This document shows, in pieces, positions 1 through 8,855 of a stretch of 64,000 nt of DNA. Both the position numbers and the translations under genes were made by a program. Location of the stretch: the NCBI GenBank assembly GCA_963830175.1, contig CAWHKV010000002.1, positions 1,054,001-1,118,000 of the forward strand, written 5' to 3'. The stretch's first letter is position 1. Each line of letters opens with the position of its first letter. The DNA comes from JBBRBB01 sp963830175 (GTDB lineage Bacteria; Bacteroidota; Bacteroidia; Chitinophagales; Chitinophagaceae). Under the pieces are notes generated by a model, which was not told the origin of the DNA, did not search any database, and saw only the letters and a program-made list of their open reading frames with translations.

Positions 1-68
1 ATCATCAAAACAAATGACCCTACTCCCGCAAAAAATACGATCCAAAGAATTTTTACTGACTTTTTCAT
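1..68 (-). CDS. N-terminal fragment of a membrane protein cut by the window edge
   Basis: An ATG on the minus strand opens a frame that runs off the left edge after 22 codons. The visible peptide begins MKKSVKILW and continues as a hydrophobic stretch rich in F, V and G, which is a short cytoplasmic basic tail followed by one signal-anchor helix. A bifunctional penicillin-binding protein (PBP1A-type transglycosylase) starts this way in many Bacteroidota, but 22 residues cannot prove it. It lies 200 bases downstream of the PorW/SprE gene on the same strand. Confidence 0.4.
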   Translation of the reverse strand, partial: MKKSVKILWIVFFAGVGSFVLM

Positions 69-269
69 ATTTCGAATAACAATCTGCTTACCTGTGAATC
101 ATTCAAAATTATAATGCGCACTGCAATTATTATAAACGAATTTAGACAGATGAGGGGGATTATGGTGATTATTGAATTGATTTAAAATTTTGTTGTGAAA
201 AAAGGGTTGTGAAAAACAAAAAAGACCAAATACATGGTCTTTAATTATTTAAAAAAGTTGTTTGAGAGA

Positions 270-3200
270 TTAAAACCTTCCGGGAATCACTTTATTAAGC
301 AAGGCTTTGTAACCCTCAATGTCCATGGTTTCCTGCATTACCTGCAGGTTTGCCTGGCTGATCATAGTGAAACTATATTTTTCTGCTTTTAACCACGGAA
401 TAATGCGATTGCCTGTTACCGGTTTTACCTTATCAATATAGGTATATGCAGTAGCTGCATCGTCAAACGGGCCAATGAGCACAATGCTATAATTACTATC
501 CAGTTTACTGCTGGTTACCGTTGGTTTTTGCGGACCATAAAACTGGCCCATATTGTACCTGTTAAATGCATTACGGGTTTCGTTTATGTACACAGGGTCT
601 ACCTTGTTTAATAACACCGCTATATATTGTTTGTCAGTAGGGTCAAACACATAGGTTCGTGCTATTTCGCGAACAATTTTTGTTGTATCAGTTGAAACAG
701 CCTGCTGCTTTACCACATTGTTATTCACCATGCTGTCGCGCTTAATTTCCCTTCGTTCAACGGTTGTTTCTACGGGGTTCAGGTTAATTACACGCGCCAC
801 TTCTTCATCCTTGTACCGGGTTATTTCCAGTGCAGTTAAATAGCCTTCTATTTCCTGCCGCCGGCTAAGGACGTCGATCATAGTTGCCGCTTTTTCTGCA
901 AGTGGGGTTTCGGCATACATTTCCTGCATCTCAGAAAACTTTTCTATGGCAATACTATCTTGCCCCGACGATACATAATACACAGATTCAATGTACTGTA
1001 ACTGGGGAGTCCAGTAACTGTTTCCATACACACTATCGGCTTTTGCTTTTTCCTGTCTTGCCTCATCAAACCTTCCTTCAATAAACATATTATATATTGA
1101 AATATATTTTTGTGTAGCGGCATCATTCTCTTTTGTTGCATCACCCGATTTTAAAACTTTAACCCATTTACTTTCCGGAAATTTTTTGAGAAGTACCTGT
1201 ACTGAAGAGTCTACTGAATGCTGAATGCCTAATTTATTATAGCAATAAATAAGGTTAAATAAACTTTCATCCAGGTGGTCATTTTCGGGGAATCGTGTGT
1301 TAAGGTCTTCAAATGCATTGATCGCTGCACGATAATCTTCCAGGTCATTTTTAAAAATTAATCCATTTCTGAAAATGGCATCTGCGATCCTTTTATCAGA
1401 CCTCTCAAGCCTTGTTTCAGAAAGCGGTAAACGGTTTAATAGACTTTCGAAAGTTATGTCTGCATCATCCAGTTTTTCATTCTCTTCAAAAAAGCTTTCA
1501 TCTTCGGCTTCATCTCCACCTTCAACAAGTTCTTTGCCTGGTGGAAGCGCATCAACAGTTTCATCTACATCTGCAGCCTGGTTTTTTACATTCATCTGCT
1601 GAATGGCTAAGGCCTTATTCACAGCAGTAAGCCGCCTCCAGTTATCTACATTAGGCCGGCTACCCCAGGTTGCTTTAAAAGTATTAGCACCTGAAGATTT
1701 TAAAGAAGGATTATTAAAATACCAGTCACCATTAGTTGTTTTGGCAGTTAAATCGGGTACGGCAAGAGGTTGTGTTGATTGTACGGCGGTATTAACGAAA
1801 GGAGCAGCCTCTTCTTCTTCTTTTAAACCCTGCGCTTTGCGTAATTGTTTTACCTTCTTTTTTATAGCAGCGGTCCTTTCCGCCTCCGGTAACGCAGCAA
1901 CAGTTTGCAAACTATCCTGGTAATCTATTGAACGGTAATTGATAACAATATTTGCCAAAGAAGGTTGCCGCTGGTTTATCCGTGCTTTTTCAACCTCGGT
2001 TGTTATATAGCCCAATTCAACACTGTCATAGAAATTTTTTGATGCTACATAATTGCCCCGGTTATATTCTATATCTCCCAATAACATAAAAGAAAAACTG
2101 CGTTGGGCGGGATTGATGGAATTGTACTGTATGCTCTTCTTCAATAATTTGGTAGCCTCTTCACCATTATTGCGGTCGTTTTCCAGTTGCGCAGCAAAGT
2201 AATAAATGATATCGCGGTAGCTTACAAATTTATCGCGGTGAGCAAGCCTTATTAAACTGTTGATTTTTTGCTGTGCAATATTCCCGGTATCGCGTTCTGC
2301 TACTTCAATGGCTTTTAAGGATGCATACACAGCCATAACCGGATCTACCGCATGGTCTGCACTGCGTGCATAATATTTTGCAGACTCATCCACATTTCCG
2401 GAATATTGATAAAGCTGACCCGTTAAATATTCCCAGCGGGCTTTTTCATGCGCGTTTGCAGCAAGGTCCATGGCTTTCGTTAAATGTGCAGCAGCACTAT
2501 CGTATAAATGCTCATGGTAATACCAATATGCGAGCACCTCGTTAAGCAAGGGGTGCAGGCGTTCGGGAAACTGCGGATCGTGCCGCAAAATTTCCAACAA
2601 TGATGCTGCACTGTACACATCTCCGGTTTCGAGGCTATTCTTTGCCAGCCAAACAAGATTTTCATTACGGCGTGGTGGCTCGGATACAGCTTTTTTTACC
2701 AGGCCGCTTTCTTCTTTTGTGGCAATGGTAAAAATGCCCTGCTGGTTGGTGACGTTGCTACCCATTGGAATATTGTATCCATCGTCTTTGGGGGCAAAAG
2801 CATAATTCACGTATTGAAAAACATGATTGGCTGAATCGAAATTTTTACGAAGAAAATATGCTTTCCCAAGCAGGAAATATAAATCATCTATCCAGTCATT
2901 CCTCAGGTCGTGCAGCAAAATACCTGCATTGCATTTGTAGATAACACTGTCGAGTTCACTATCAAAAGAAGTAACATCGAGGCTGTAATTATAAAAGGGG
3001 AGGAGTTTGTTATAGTCGTCTTTCCACACTGCTTTGGCACGCGATACAATTTCATTCAGCCTGGTTTCTGCATTAAAATAGTAATTATAGTGGGTGAACA
3101 GGTTTTGAAAAACCTTTTTAGACCCTTTCAGTTTTCCTTCGGTGGTTCGTTCTGAGCCCAGCACCCGGTTCTCGTATTGCTCCGGTTTCTTTAATTCAAT

Positions 3201-3281
3201 GGTTGTTCCCGGTTGTGCGCCAGCTTCACTCAATCCACACAACAAAAACCCGAAAACCAGCGGAATGATCACATTTTTCAT
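270..3281 (-). CDS. porW: PorW/SprE-like type IX secretion TPR protein
   Basis: A 1003-residue exported protein with an N-terminal signal peptide (about residues 1-22, probable cleavage after AGA). The segment around residues 65-100 (HYNYYFNAE, then an acidic-basic stretch and LLPFYNYSLD) is the hallmark start of SprE of Flavobacterium and PorW of Porphyromonas. Residues about 120-460 and 650-830 consist of TPR-like helical pairs. The middle (about 480-640) is charged and low in complexity. The last 100 residues form the conserved C-terminal domain that begins YSIVLIGPFDDAATAYTYID. In characterised relatives the protein is an envelope component needed for T9SS secretion and gliding. Relatives are often lipoproteins, but the FLLCG sequence here is a poor lipobox, so periplasmic location is also possible. 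Several proteins in this window carry T9SS sorting domains, which agrees with the call. Confidence 0.82.
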   Translation of the reverse strand: MKNVIIPLVFGFLLCGLSEAGAQPGTTIELKKPEQYENRVLGSERTTEGKLKGSKKVFQNLFTHYNYYFNAETRLNEIVSRAKAVWKDDYNKLLPFYNYSLDVTSFDSELDSVIYKCNAGILLHDLRNDWIDDLYFLLGKAYFLRKNFDSANHVFQYVNYAFAPKDDGYNIPMGSNVTNQQGIFTIATKEESGLVKKAVSEPPRRNENLVWLAKNSLETGDVYSAASLLEILRHDPQFPERLHPLLNEVLAYWYYHEHLYDSAAAHLTKAMDLAANAHEKARWEYLTGQLYQYSGNVDESAKYYARSADHAVDPVMAVYASLKAIEVAERDTGNIAQQKINSLIRLAHRDKFVSYRDIIYYFAAQLENDRNNGEEATKLLKKSIQYNSINPAQRSFSFMLLGDIEYNRGNYVASKNFYDSVELGYITTEVEKARINQRQPSLANIVINYRSIDYQDSLQTVAALPEAERTAAIKKKVKQLRKAQGLKEEEEAAPFVNTAVQSTQPLAVPDLTAKTTNGDWYFNNPSLKSSGANTFKATWGSRPNVDNWRRLTAVNKALAIQQMNVKNQAADVDETVDALPPGKELVEGGDEAEDESFFEENEKLDDADITFESLLNRLPLSETRLERSDKRIADAIFRNGLIFKNDLEDYRAAINAFEDLNTRFPENDHLDESLFNLIYCYNKLGIQHSVDSSVQVLLKKFPESKWVKVLKSGDATKENDAATQKYISIYNMFIEGRFDEARQEKAKADSVYGNSYWTPQLQYIESVYYVSSGQDSIAIEKFSEMQEMYAETPLAEKAATMIDVLSRRQEIEGYLTALEITRYKDEEVARVINLNPVETTVERREIKRDSMVNNNVVKQQAVSTDTTKIVREIARTYVFDPTDKQYIAVLLNKVDPVYINETRNAFNRYNMGQFYGPQKPTVTSSKLDSNYSIVLIGPFDDAATAYTYIDKVKPVTGNRIIPWLKAEKYSFTMISQANLQVMQETMDIEGYKALLNKVIPGRF

Positions 3282-3497
3282 TAAGCAAATATTCTAAAAA
3301 TTATTCTGAACGGGTACCAGCACTTTTTATTGAATGGATTACCTGTTATAAAAACCTTTTGCAGGATTAAAAAATTAAGATTCAAAGCTTTGTATATAAA
3401 CAGAAAAGGGGCGTAAATTATTTTAAAACGTCCTTATTTTTTAATCTCTTTTCATAACTATACGTTAAGTATTACCTTTAATGCGATTAGATGACGT

Positions 3498-3893
3498 ATG
3501 ACGAAAACAGAGATAAATTCTCCGCTTAAAACGCTGAAAAACCGTTACCGGCTGGTTATTACCAACGATGATACATTCGAGGAGGTCATCACTTTTAAGC
3601 TTTCAAGGCTGAGTGTTTACATAACCATGAGTACTATTTTCGTTTTGCTGGTTGGTTTAACTGTAGCCCTGCTGGTACTTACCCCTTTAAAATATTACAT
3701 ACCCGGTTACGGAAGAAAGGATTCTAAAAGTGAAATGCAGGCATTAAAAATGCGAACCGATTCTTTAGAAAATGTTTTGATGAACAAGCAGGTGTATCTC
3801 GATGACCTGAAGAAGGTACTCAGCGGAGAAAATCCTGTACAAAAAGATACCACATCTGTAACCGTACCAAAAAGCGAGATATCCCACGATTAA
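3498..3893 (+). CDS. Single-pass membrane protein matching the N-terminus of Bacteroidota M23 peptidases
   Basis: 131 residues: a short cytoplasmic part containing YRLVITNDDTFEE, one transmembrane helix at about 38-62 followed by TPLKYYIPGYG, and a coiled-coil-prone periplasmic tail (about 78-112) ending near VLSGENP. This is the N-terminal architecture of a widespread Bacteroidota M23/LytM metallopeptidase, but the protein stops before any peptidase domain. I looked at the following bases in all three frames. The next open frame encodes an unrelated 4-TM protein, so this is not simply a frameshifted peptidase. It is the first of a close forward cluster (11-base gap to the next gene). Function is unknown; a cell-wall or division-scaffold role is only inferred. 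Confidence 0.7.
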   Translation: MTKTEINSPLKTLKNRYRLVITNDDTFEEVITFKLSRLSVYITMSTIFVLLVGLTVALLVLTPLKYYIPGYGRKDSKSEMQALKMRTDSLENVLMNKQVYLDDLKKVLSGENPVQKDTTSVTVPKSEISHD

Positions 3894-3904
3894 CAAAAAA
3901 ACGC

Positions 3905-4321
3905 ATGAGCACTGACAATAGACCGGCACGTTCGCTGTTCTTACCCATCATTATCATTTTCATAATCCTAACCGGAATTATATTGGTGATTAGTACCTGG
4001 CTTGATGAAATGAATATCAATCACCAGGTTTTACTGGGGGCAAACACCTTGTATTTTGTCCTGGCAATCTTTACCGGTTTCATGAAACTGAACGCGGTAA
4101 AAAATCCCAACCCGAATGTGTATGTAAGAACCGTATCTGCCATCTCGTTCATTAAATTAATGGTGGTGGCGCTGGCTGCGATCATTTATCTATTTACAGC
4201 AGGAGAGGAGAGAAGCCCTTTCGCTGTTATCGCTGCCATGGGTATATACGTTTTTTACATGGTGGCAGAAACAAGGGGCGCCATGCAACTGAACAAAAAG
4301 AAAAATGGCACAGGCATCTGA
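3905..4321 (+). CDS. Four-helix integral membrane protein of unknown function
   Basis: 138 residues with predicted transmembrane segments at about 11-31, 42-61, 78-98 and 105-121, a short polar N-terminus and a basic C-terminus (LNKKKNG). No catalytic or binding motif is visible and I do not recognise the family. The gene overlaps the next one (SprT-like protease) by 17 bases and follows the single-pass protein by 11 bases, so the three are probably co-transcribed. The overlap and hydrophobic composition support a real gene. Confidence 0.75.
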   Translation: MSTDNRPARSLFLPIIIIFIILTGIILVISTWLDEMNINHQVLLGANTLYFVLAIFTGFMKLNAVKNPNPNVYVRTVSAISFIKLMVVALAAIIYLFTAGEERSPFAVIAAMGIYVFYMVAETRGAMQLNKKKNGTGI

Positions 4322-4931
4322 GCATCCCATGCAGGCGCTAATGGAATATGTTCCACCTGCCGCTTTTGAAAAAGTGGCTCAATACCTGCACCGGTATAAA
4401 GTGCATCTTACCATTACCCGCGAAAGAAAAAGCATACTGGGTGATTACCGCAATGCCAACTCAGGAAAAAATCACCGCATTAGTGTGAATGGCAACCTGA
4501 ATAAATATTCTTTTTTATTAACGCTGTTACACGAAATAGCACACCTGCTTGCCTTTGAACAATATGGCAACCGCATATACGCACATGGCAGGGAATGGAA
4601 AAAAATTTATAGTAGTATGCTGGATGATTTTTCTTCCACTAAAATTTTTCCTCCGGATATTGAATATGCCGTTCGTCAATCACTGCAAAACCCTGCAGCC
4701 AGCAGCTGTGCAGAGGAAGGCTTGATGCGTGTGCTAAAGAAATATGATGTACACAAGCCCCATCATTTTTTTATTGAACAATTGCAACAGGGCGAAAGAT
4801 TCATGACCACTGACGGACGAATTTTTGAGAAGGGTGCAAAACTGCGTAAACGTTTTAAATGCAGGGAAGTACAAACGGGGAGGGATTATCTTTTCAGCCC
4901 GATATACGAAGTGGAGAAAGTTGCCCGGTAA
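4305..4931 (+). CDS. SprT-like zinc metalloprotease-domain protein
   Basis: 208 residues. The signature is HEIAH at residues 76-80, followed by AHGREW at 93-98, whose histidine supplies the third zinc ligand. This HExxH plus HGxxW arrangement is typical of the SprT/Spartan family. Eukaryotic Spartan cleaves DNA-protein crosslinks, but bacterial SprT proteins are mostly uncharacterised. The C-terminal half (about 135-205) has no zinc ribbon. It contains RFMTTDGRIFEKGAKLRKRFKC, a small beta-rich segment also seen in Bacteroidota relatives. The gene starts inside the preceding membrane-protein gene and ends 25 bases before the SDR gene. Confidence 0.82.
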   Translation: MAQASEHPMQALMEYVPPAAFEKVAQYLHRYKVHLTITRERKSILGDYRNANSGKNHRISVNGNLNKYSFLLTLLHEIAHLLAFEQYGNRIYAHGREWKKIYSSMLDDFSSTKIFPPDIEYAVRQSLQNPAASSCAEEGLMRVLKKYDVHKPHHFFIEQLQQGERFMTTDGRIFEKGAKLRKRFKCREVQTGRDYLFSPIYEVEKVAR

Positions 4932-4956
4932 CCTTTTTTTTATTACATTATCAACT

Positions 4957-5634
4957 ATGAAACATGTACTGGTAACAGGCGCCTCCGGCAACCTGGGCTT
5001 TGCCGTGGTGCAACGATTTACAAGAGAAGAAATGTTTGTGATGGGTACCGTGCGCCCCGGTGATACCAAGATCGATCACTACGAATCGGAGCACTTTAAA
5101 AAGTTTGAAACAGACCTGCTGAATGAAGCTGCCACGCAGCAATGCGTGAGCGATATGTTGTTTGAACACCGGCATATAGATGTGCTGATTGCCACAGCAG
5201 GTGGTTTTGCCATGGGCAATTTGCGCGACTCGCGTACAACGGATATTTACGAGCAGGTACGCATCAATTTTGAAAGCGCTTATAACATGGTACGCCCTGT
5301 TTTTTTACACATGCAACAACAACATTCAGGCAGAATATTTTTAATAGCATCGCACTCGGGTATAAACCCCGCCAGCGGTAAAAACATGGTGGGCTATACG
5401 CTTGCCAAAGCCATGCTGGTTAACCTTGCAAACATTTTAAATGAAGAAGGAAAGGAACAAAATGTGGTAACAACCATTATTGCCCCCGGCACGATTGATA
5501 CTTTCCAAAACCGGCAGGCAATGCCCGCATCAAGTATGAAAGACTGGGTAACCCCCGAACAGATCGCTGAAATTATTTATTTCTATAGCACAGAAGCGGC
5601 GGAGGTTATTAGGGGTGGGGTGGTGAGGGTGTAG
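4957..5634 (+). CDS. Short-chain dehydrogenase/reductase (SDR)
   Basis: 225 residues from an ATG giving MKHVLVTGASGNLG, the nucleotide-binding glycine motif of classical SDRs. An upstream in-frame ATG would add a segment overlapping the protease gene and is not supported. The active site is visible: Ser in IASHSG (about 137) and the YxxxK motif in YTLAK (about 147-151). A PGTIDT segment follows, as in NAD(P)-binding SDRs of the quinoid dihydropteridine-reductase-like type. The substrate cannot be told from the sequence. It is the last gene of the forward cluster, and the base composition turns much more AT-rich right after it. Confidence 0.85.
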   Translation: MKHVLVTGASGNLGFAVVQRFTREEMFVMGTVRPGDTKIDHYESEHFKKFETDLLNEAATQQCVSDMLFEHRHIDVLIATAGGFAMGNLRDSRTTDIYEQVRINFESAYNMVRPVFLHMQQQHSGRIFLIASHSGINPASGKNMVGYTLAKAMLVNLANILNEEGKEQNVVTTIIAPGTIDTFQNRQAMPASSMKDWVTPEQIAEIIYFYSTEAAEVIRGGVVRV

Positions 5635-5752
5635 GGGGGAATTGATTTTTTGCAGCCCTATAACATCTATAATTTTGCTTTTAATTTAATTATTATTGCG
5701 AATTAAAACACGAGAGCTACTAATCTATTTTGTAAACCCTTAATACAAATTT

Positions 5753-6244
5753 GTGGAAAAGAAATATTTTACAATTCAAACTGATTTCACAAATAAAGAG
5801 TATAGAGACTTATCATCAGCAATTAGATCAAAAAATTGGTTAATAATCGTTATTACCGGAAGGTTTAAAAATTCTGAAAATAAAATGCTTTTTACTTTTG
5901 ATTTTGTTAATCCAGGTCAAATTGTAGAAAGCAAGGAAATAATTATAGGAGAATGGTCTGCAAAATTAAAAGAAACAGTTTTTACCGAATCCATTATTAG
6001 AACATCCCATGATTTTTCATTTTCCTCCCCTCAAGGGGAATTAAAAAGAATTACAATTGATGGCTTAAGTAGGGGATATGCATGGATGGAAGAAATTCCA
6101 AGAATCATTCAAAAATTAAGAATTTTAAATAATTTCAGTAATTGGCAAGAATATGAATTGAATGAAAAAAATATTTTTTTGCAAAAAGAAATTGAATCAC
6201 TCAAAGTTGAAATTAAAAGGATAATTGAAACTGGAAAAGAATGA
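5753..6244 (+). CDS. Uncharacterised first gene of AT-rich ATPase cassette
   Basis: 163 residues, GTG start; a TAA codon four codons upstream leaves no other choice. The first ~120 residues look like a mixed beta-rich domain (alternating strands such as LIIVITGRF and KMLFTFDFV). The last ~35 residues (NEKNIFLQKEIESLKVEIKRIIE) are a strong coiled coil. No known family is recognised. It is 26 bases upstream of the ATPase gene and shares its very low GC content, so it is probably a subunit or adaptor of that cassette. The role is inferred from context only. Confidence 0.65.
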   Translation: MEKKYFTIQTDFTNKEYRDLSSAIRSKNWLIIVITGRFKNSENKMLFTFDFVNPGQIVESKEIIIGEWSAKLKETVFTESIIRTSHDFSFSSPQGELKRITIDGLSRGYAWMEEIPRIIQKLRILNNFSNWQEYELNEKNIFLQKEIESLKVEIKRIIETGKE

Positions 6245-6270
6245 TTTAATCGATTTAATGAATAAATAAT

Positions 6271-7903
6271 ATGCAACCCGAGTATTCACTTACAAGTTTT
6301 TCTATAAATAACTTTAGAATCTTTGAAAAAAAAGCTTCATTTAATTTTTTGCCATTAACCATTCTCACCGGTGCAAATAGCAGTGGAAAAAGCAGTCTTA
6401 CAAAAGCCTTGCAATTATTAACCCGTTCTTACCTTAAAAACGGACTCCGCAGACTTGAATTAATGGAAACAGAGCTAAAATTAGGGAGCTTTAATGACAT
6501 CCTTAATTACGCTTGCAAAAAAAATCCAGTATCATTTAATTTTTCACTTAGAGAAATACAAGATAATGGGGGGGGAGGAGGATGTAATAAATAAAAAAAA
6601 TAAGAAAGAATATAATATTTTACTGGAATTTGTAGAGAAGGGAATATCTAGAATTGTTGTTAAGGATAAAAATCAATTTCCACTCTTCAAGCAACTTTTT
6701 GAATATCCTAATTCAGAACCCGAATTAATAAAAAGTTTTATCAAATTGCCGGATTCCATTATCAAAAAAAATAAATTAAGACAAGTCTTTTATGGTCTTC
6801 CCGATAATGACTTTGATATTATTTATAAATCTATTAAAAAATATCTTCAAAATAACGTAAATGTGCATTCCTATAAGTTACCTAATTTATACTATGATAT
6901 CAATTATGATGTGCTTGAAGAGCATTATGCCCGGGTGATTGAAGGACTTTTTAATATTGGAAAAATATCTCATAATTCGATAGAAACTTATATAGATGAA
7001 ATTGAAGAAATAGTAGATGCTGAGTACGATGAAGTGGTAAGCGCAAACCCCCGGTTAAAGGATGTATTGCCTGAAAATATTTTAAGTATAACTTCAAAAA
7101 AAATATCGAATGAATTTTTGTGTGAATACCTAAGCGTTAATGTATTTCTAGAATTTTCATTTTTCCCCATTAATCTTTTTAAAAACCTTTTCAAAAAGTT
7201 TTTATTTATAGAAGGAGTTAGGGCTAAACAAGAAATTGTTTATACTAAAGAAAACTCACCCGGATTTTTTGATTTACTTGACTTGGCATACAAAGAAGGT
7301 TTTCAAAATTTTAATAAAAATGATGAACTAAATAAATGGGCATCATTATTCAAAATTATTAATCATGATAAAAATAAGGAGCTAGAAAAATTATTTGAAA
7401 TAGTTCAAATAGGGGGATATGGCTACAGAGTTAAAATTCACAATAACAACAAAGCAGGTTTGTCCGGATTGGGATATGGCATAACCCAACTTTTCCCAAT
7501 CCTGTTAAGAATCGCAATTTCCAGAAGTAAAATAATTGTAATAGAAGAACCGGAGAGTAATCTTCATCCTGCCCTTCAATCAAAACTGGCAGACTTATTT
7601 GTACAGGAAATAAATAATGAACCGCTTTTATCCCTTCCCAACAATTTTATTATAGAAACCCACAGTGAATATTTAATAAGGAAACTTCAATACCTAACAG
7701 CAAAAGGAGTTGTTGATAAAGAAAAAATACAGTTATATTATTTTATTCACCCTGAAAACATAACTAACGATACCAACCAAATTACTTTAATAAATATTAA
7801 TGATGATGGTAGTCTAACCAATGAGTTTGGAACCGGCTTTTTTGATGAAGCAGATAATATTGCTCTTGAGTTATTCCTATTGAAATCAAGCCAAAAGAAT
7901 TAA
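6271..7903 (+). CDS. DUF3696-like AAA family ATPase, frame broken at an 8-G run
   Basis: Restored length is about 543 residues. The N-terminus has SFSINNFRIFEKK and Walker A GANSSGKS (residues 34-41). The C-terminus has SGLGYGITQLFPILLR (ABC-type signature region), Walker B with D-loop IIVIEEPESNLHP, and the switch histidine in IETHSEYLIR. It ends with a TNEFGTGFFDEAD segment typical of DUF3696 ATPases. This is the OLD/RecF-like ATPase class common in phage-defence systems. The reading frame breaks at GGGGGGGG, positions 6568-6575. Read with seven Gs, the frame passes straight from IQDNGG into EEDVINKKNKK. With eight Gs it stops at 6592-6594. This is either a sequencing error or a slippage switch. 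The gene is flanked at 26 bases and 1 base by the other two cassette genes. Confidence 0.8.
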
Positions 7904-7904
7904 T

Positions 7905-8855
7905 GTGGAAATTTATATTTCAAAAGCCTATTTTTCAAAGCTCGATGATATATGGCATTCACCCTCTGTATCCATACATGACCGAAAAAACGCTAACATG
8001 GTGGCAATAAGCAACCTGCTTTGCGCTTTACCAATTTATACGGATGTAAGTGTTGAAGAAATCCAGGCGATCTATTTAAAAAATTCAGGAAATAAAAATT
8101 TTAATTCCTTCTTAAGTGCTGTAATAATGCAGGCTATTAAAAGCAATCATCTTTATGAATATAGTTTTGAAAAGGAATTAATAGATTTTAATAATTTAAG
8201 TGCCTATTATTTTATTCACATGCAAAATTTAAATAGTTCAGAAAAAGATAATGGTATTATCTGTAAAGGATCAGAATTTAATGGAGAAAAATTTTATGAG
8301 CATTGTGCAGTTACCGATTTGCCTATAAAAAACTTGGAAAGGATTAGAGATTCCATCCCTCCAACCAATTCCATGCTTATTGTTGACAAATATGTTTTTG
8401 AGCAAGAGAATAAACTTTTTCATCTTATAGAATTTATTAAATTATACAAAGGAGAGCTAAAAATTCCTTTTCACCTCACTATATTATTTTCGAAAACAGA
8501 TGATTCAAAGAGGATTCAAAAATCCTTTAATGAATTAAAGGAAATAGGGAATATTGAAATACAACTTTATTATGGAGATAAAGTGCCGCATAGAGATAGA
8601 GTAATTTTTACTAATTATTGCTCAATAAATATAGGACATCCTTTTGAGGAAAATATGACTAGGTTCAATCAAAAATTTATTGGTTTAGGGAATAGTAGTA
8701 ATTCAGTCAAAGAACAATATAATGACTATTATTCTGATTTGAGATTTTATAAAAAATACATTGATTGTATACCAACAAAAATGGGAATGCAAATGAGAAT
8801 TTGGGAAACCACCAAATTTTCTAACCGTATATTTGATTTTATGAAAAAACTATAA
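7905..8855 (+). CDS. Uncharacterised third gene of ATPase cassette, possible effector
   Basis: 316 residues. It starts at GTG one base after the ATPase stop codon, which suggests translational coupling. The N-terminal ~140 residues are helical. The C-terminal part alternates strands and helices: SMLIVDKYVF, then LKIPFHLTILFSK, IEIQLYYGD, then VPHRDRVIFTNYCSINIGHPF. The HRDR motif followed by a hydrophobic strand and TNY recalls the H-x-R strand of phospholipase-D-like or MIT-C-type domains. No complete HKD motif is present, so this is only a structural hint. I do not recognise the family. It ends just before a terminator and is the last gene of the cassette. Confidence 0.65.
   Translation: MEIYISKAYFSKLDDIWHSPSVSIHDRKNANMVAISNLLCALPIYTDVSVEEIQAIYLKNSGNKNFNSFLSAVIMQAIKSNHLYEYSFEKELIDFNNLSAYYFIHMQNLNSSEKDNGIICKGSEFNGEKFYEHCAVTDLPIKNLERIRDSIPPTNSMLIVDKYVFEQENKLFHLIEFIKLYKGELKIPFHLTILFSKTDDSKRIQKSFNELKEIGNIEIQLYYGDKVPHRDRVIFTNYCSINIGHPFEENMTRFNQKFIGLGNSSNSVKEQYNDYYSDLRFYKKYIDCIPTKMGMQMRIWETTKFSNRIFDFMKKL

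Noticed and set aside
884..3155. Several forward open frames of 60-110 codons opposite the PorW/SprE gene
   Set aside because: They are antisense shadows of a gene with strong family motifs and have biased, serine-rich low-complexity translations.
3200..3281. Lipobox at FLLCG in the PorW/SprE homologue
   Set aside because: Leucine at -1 does not fit the lipobox rule, and a signal peptidase I site (AGA-Q) follows closely.
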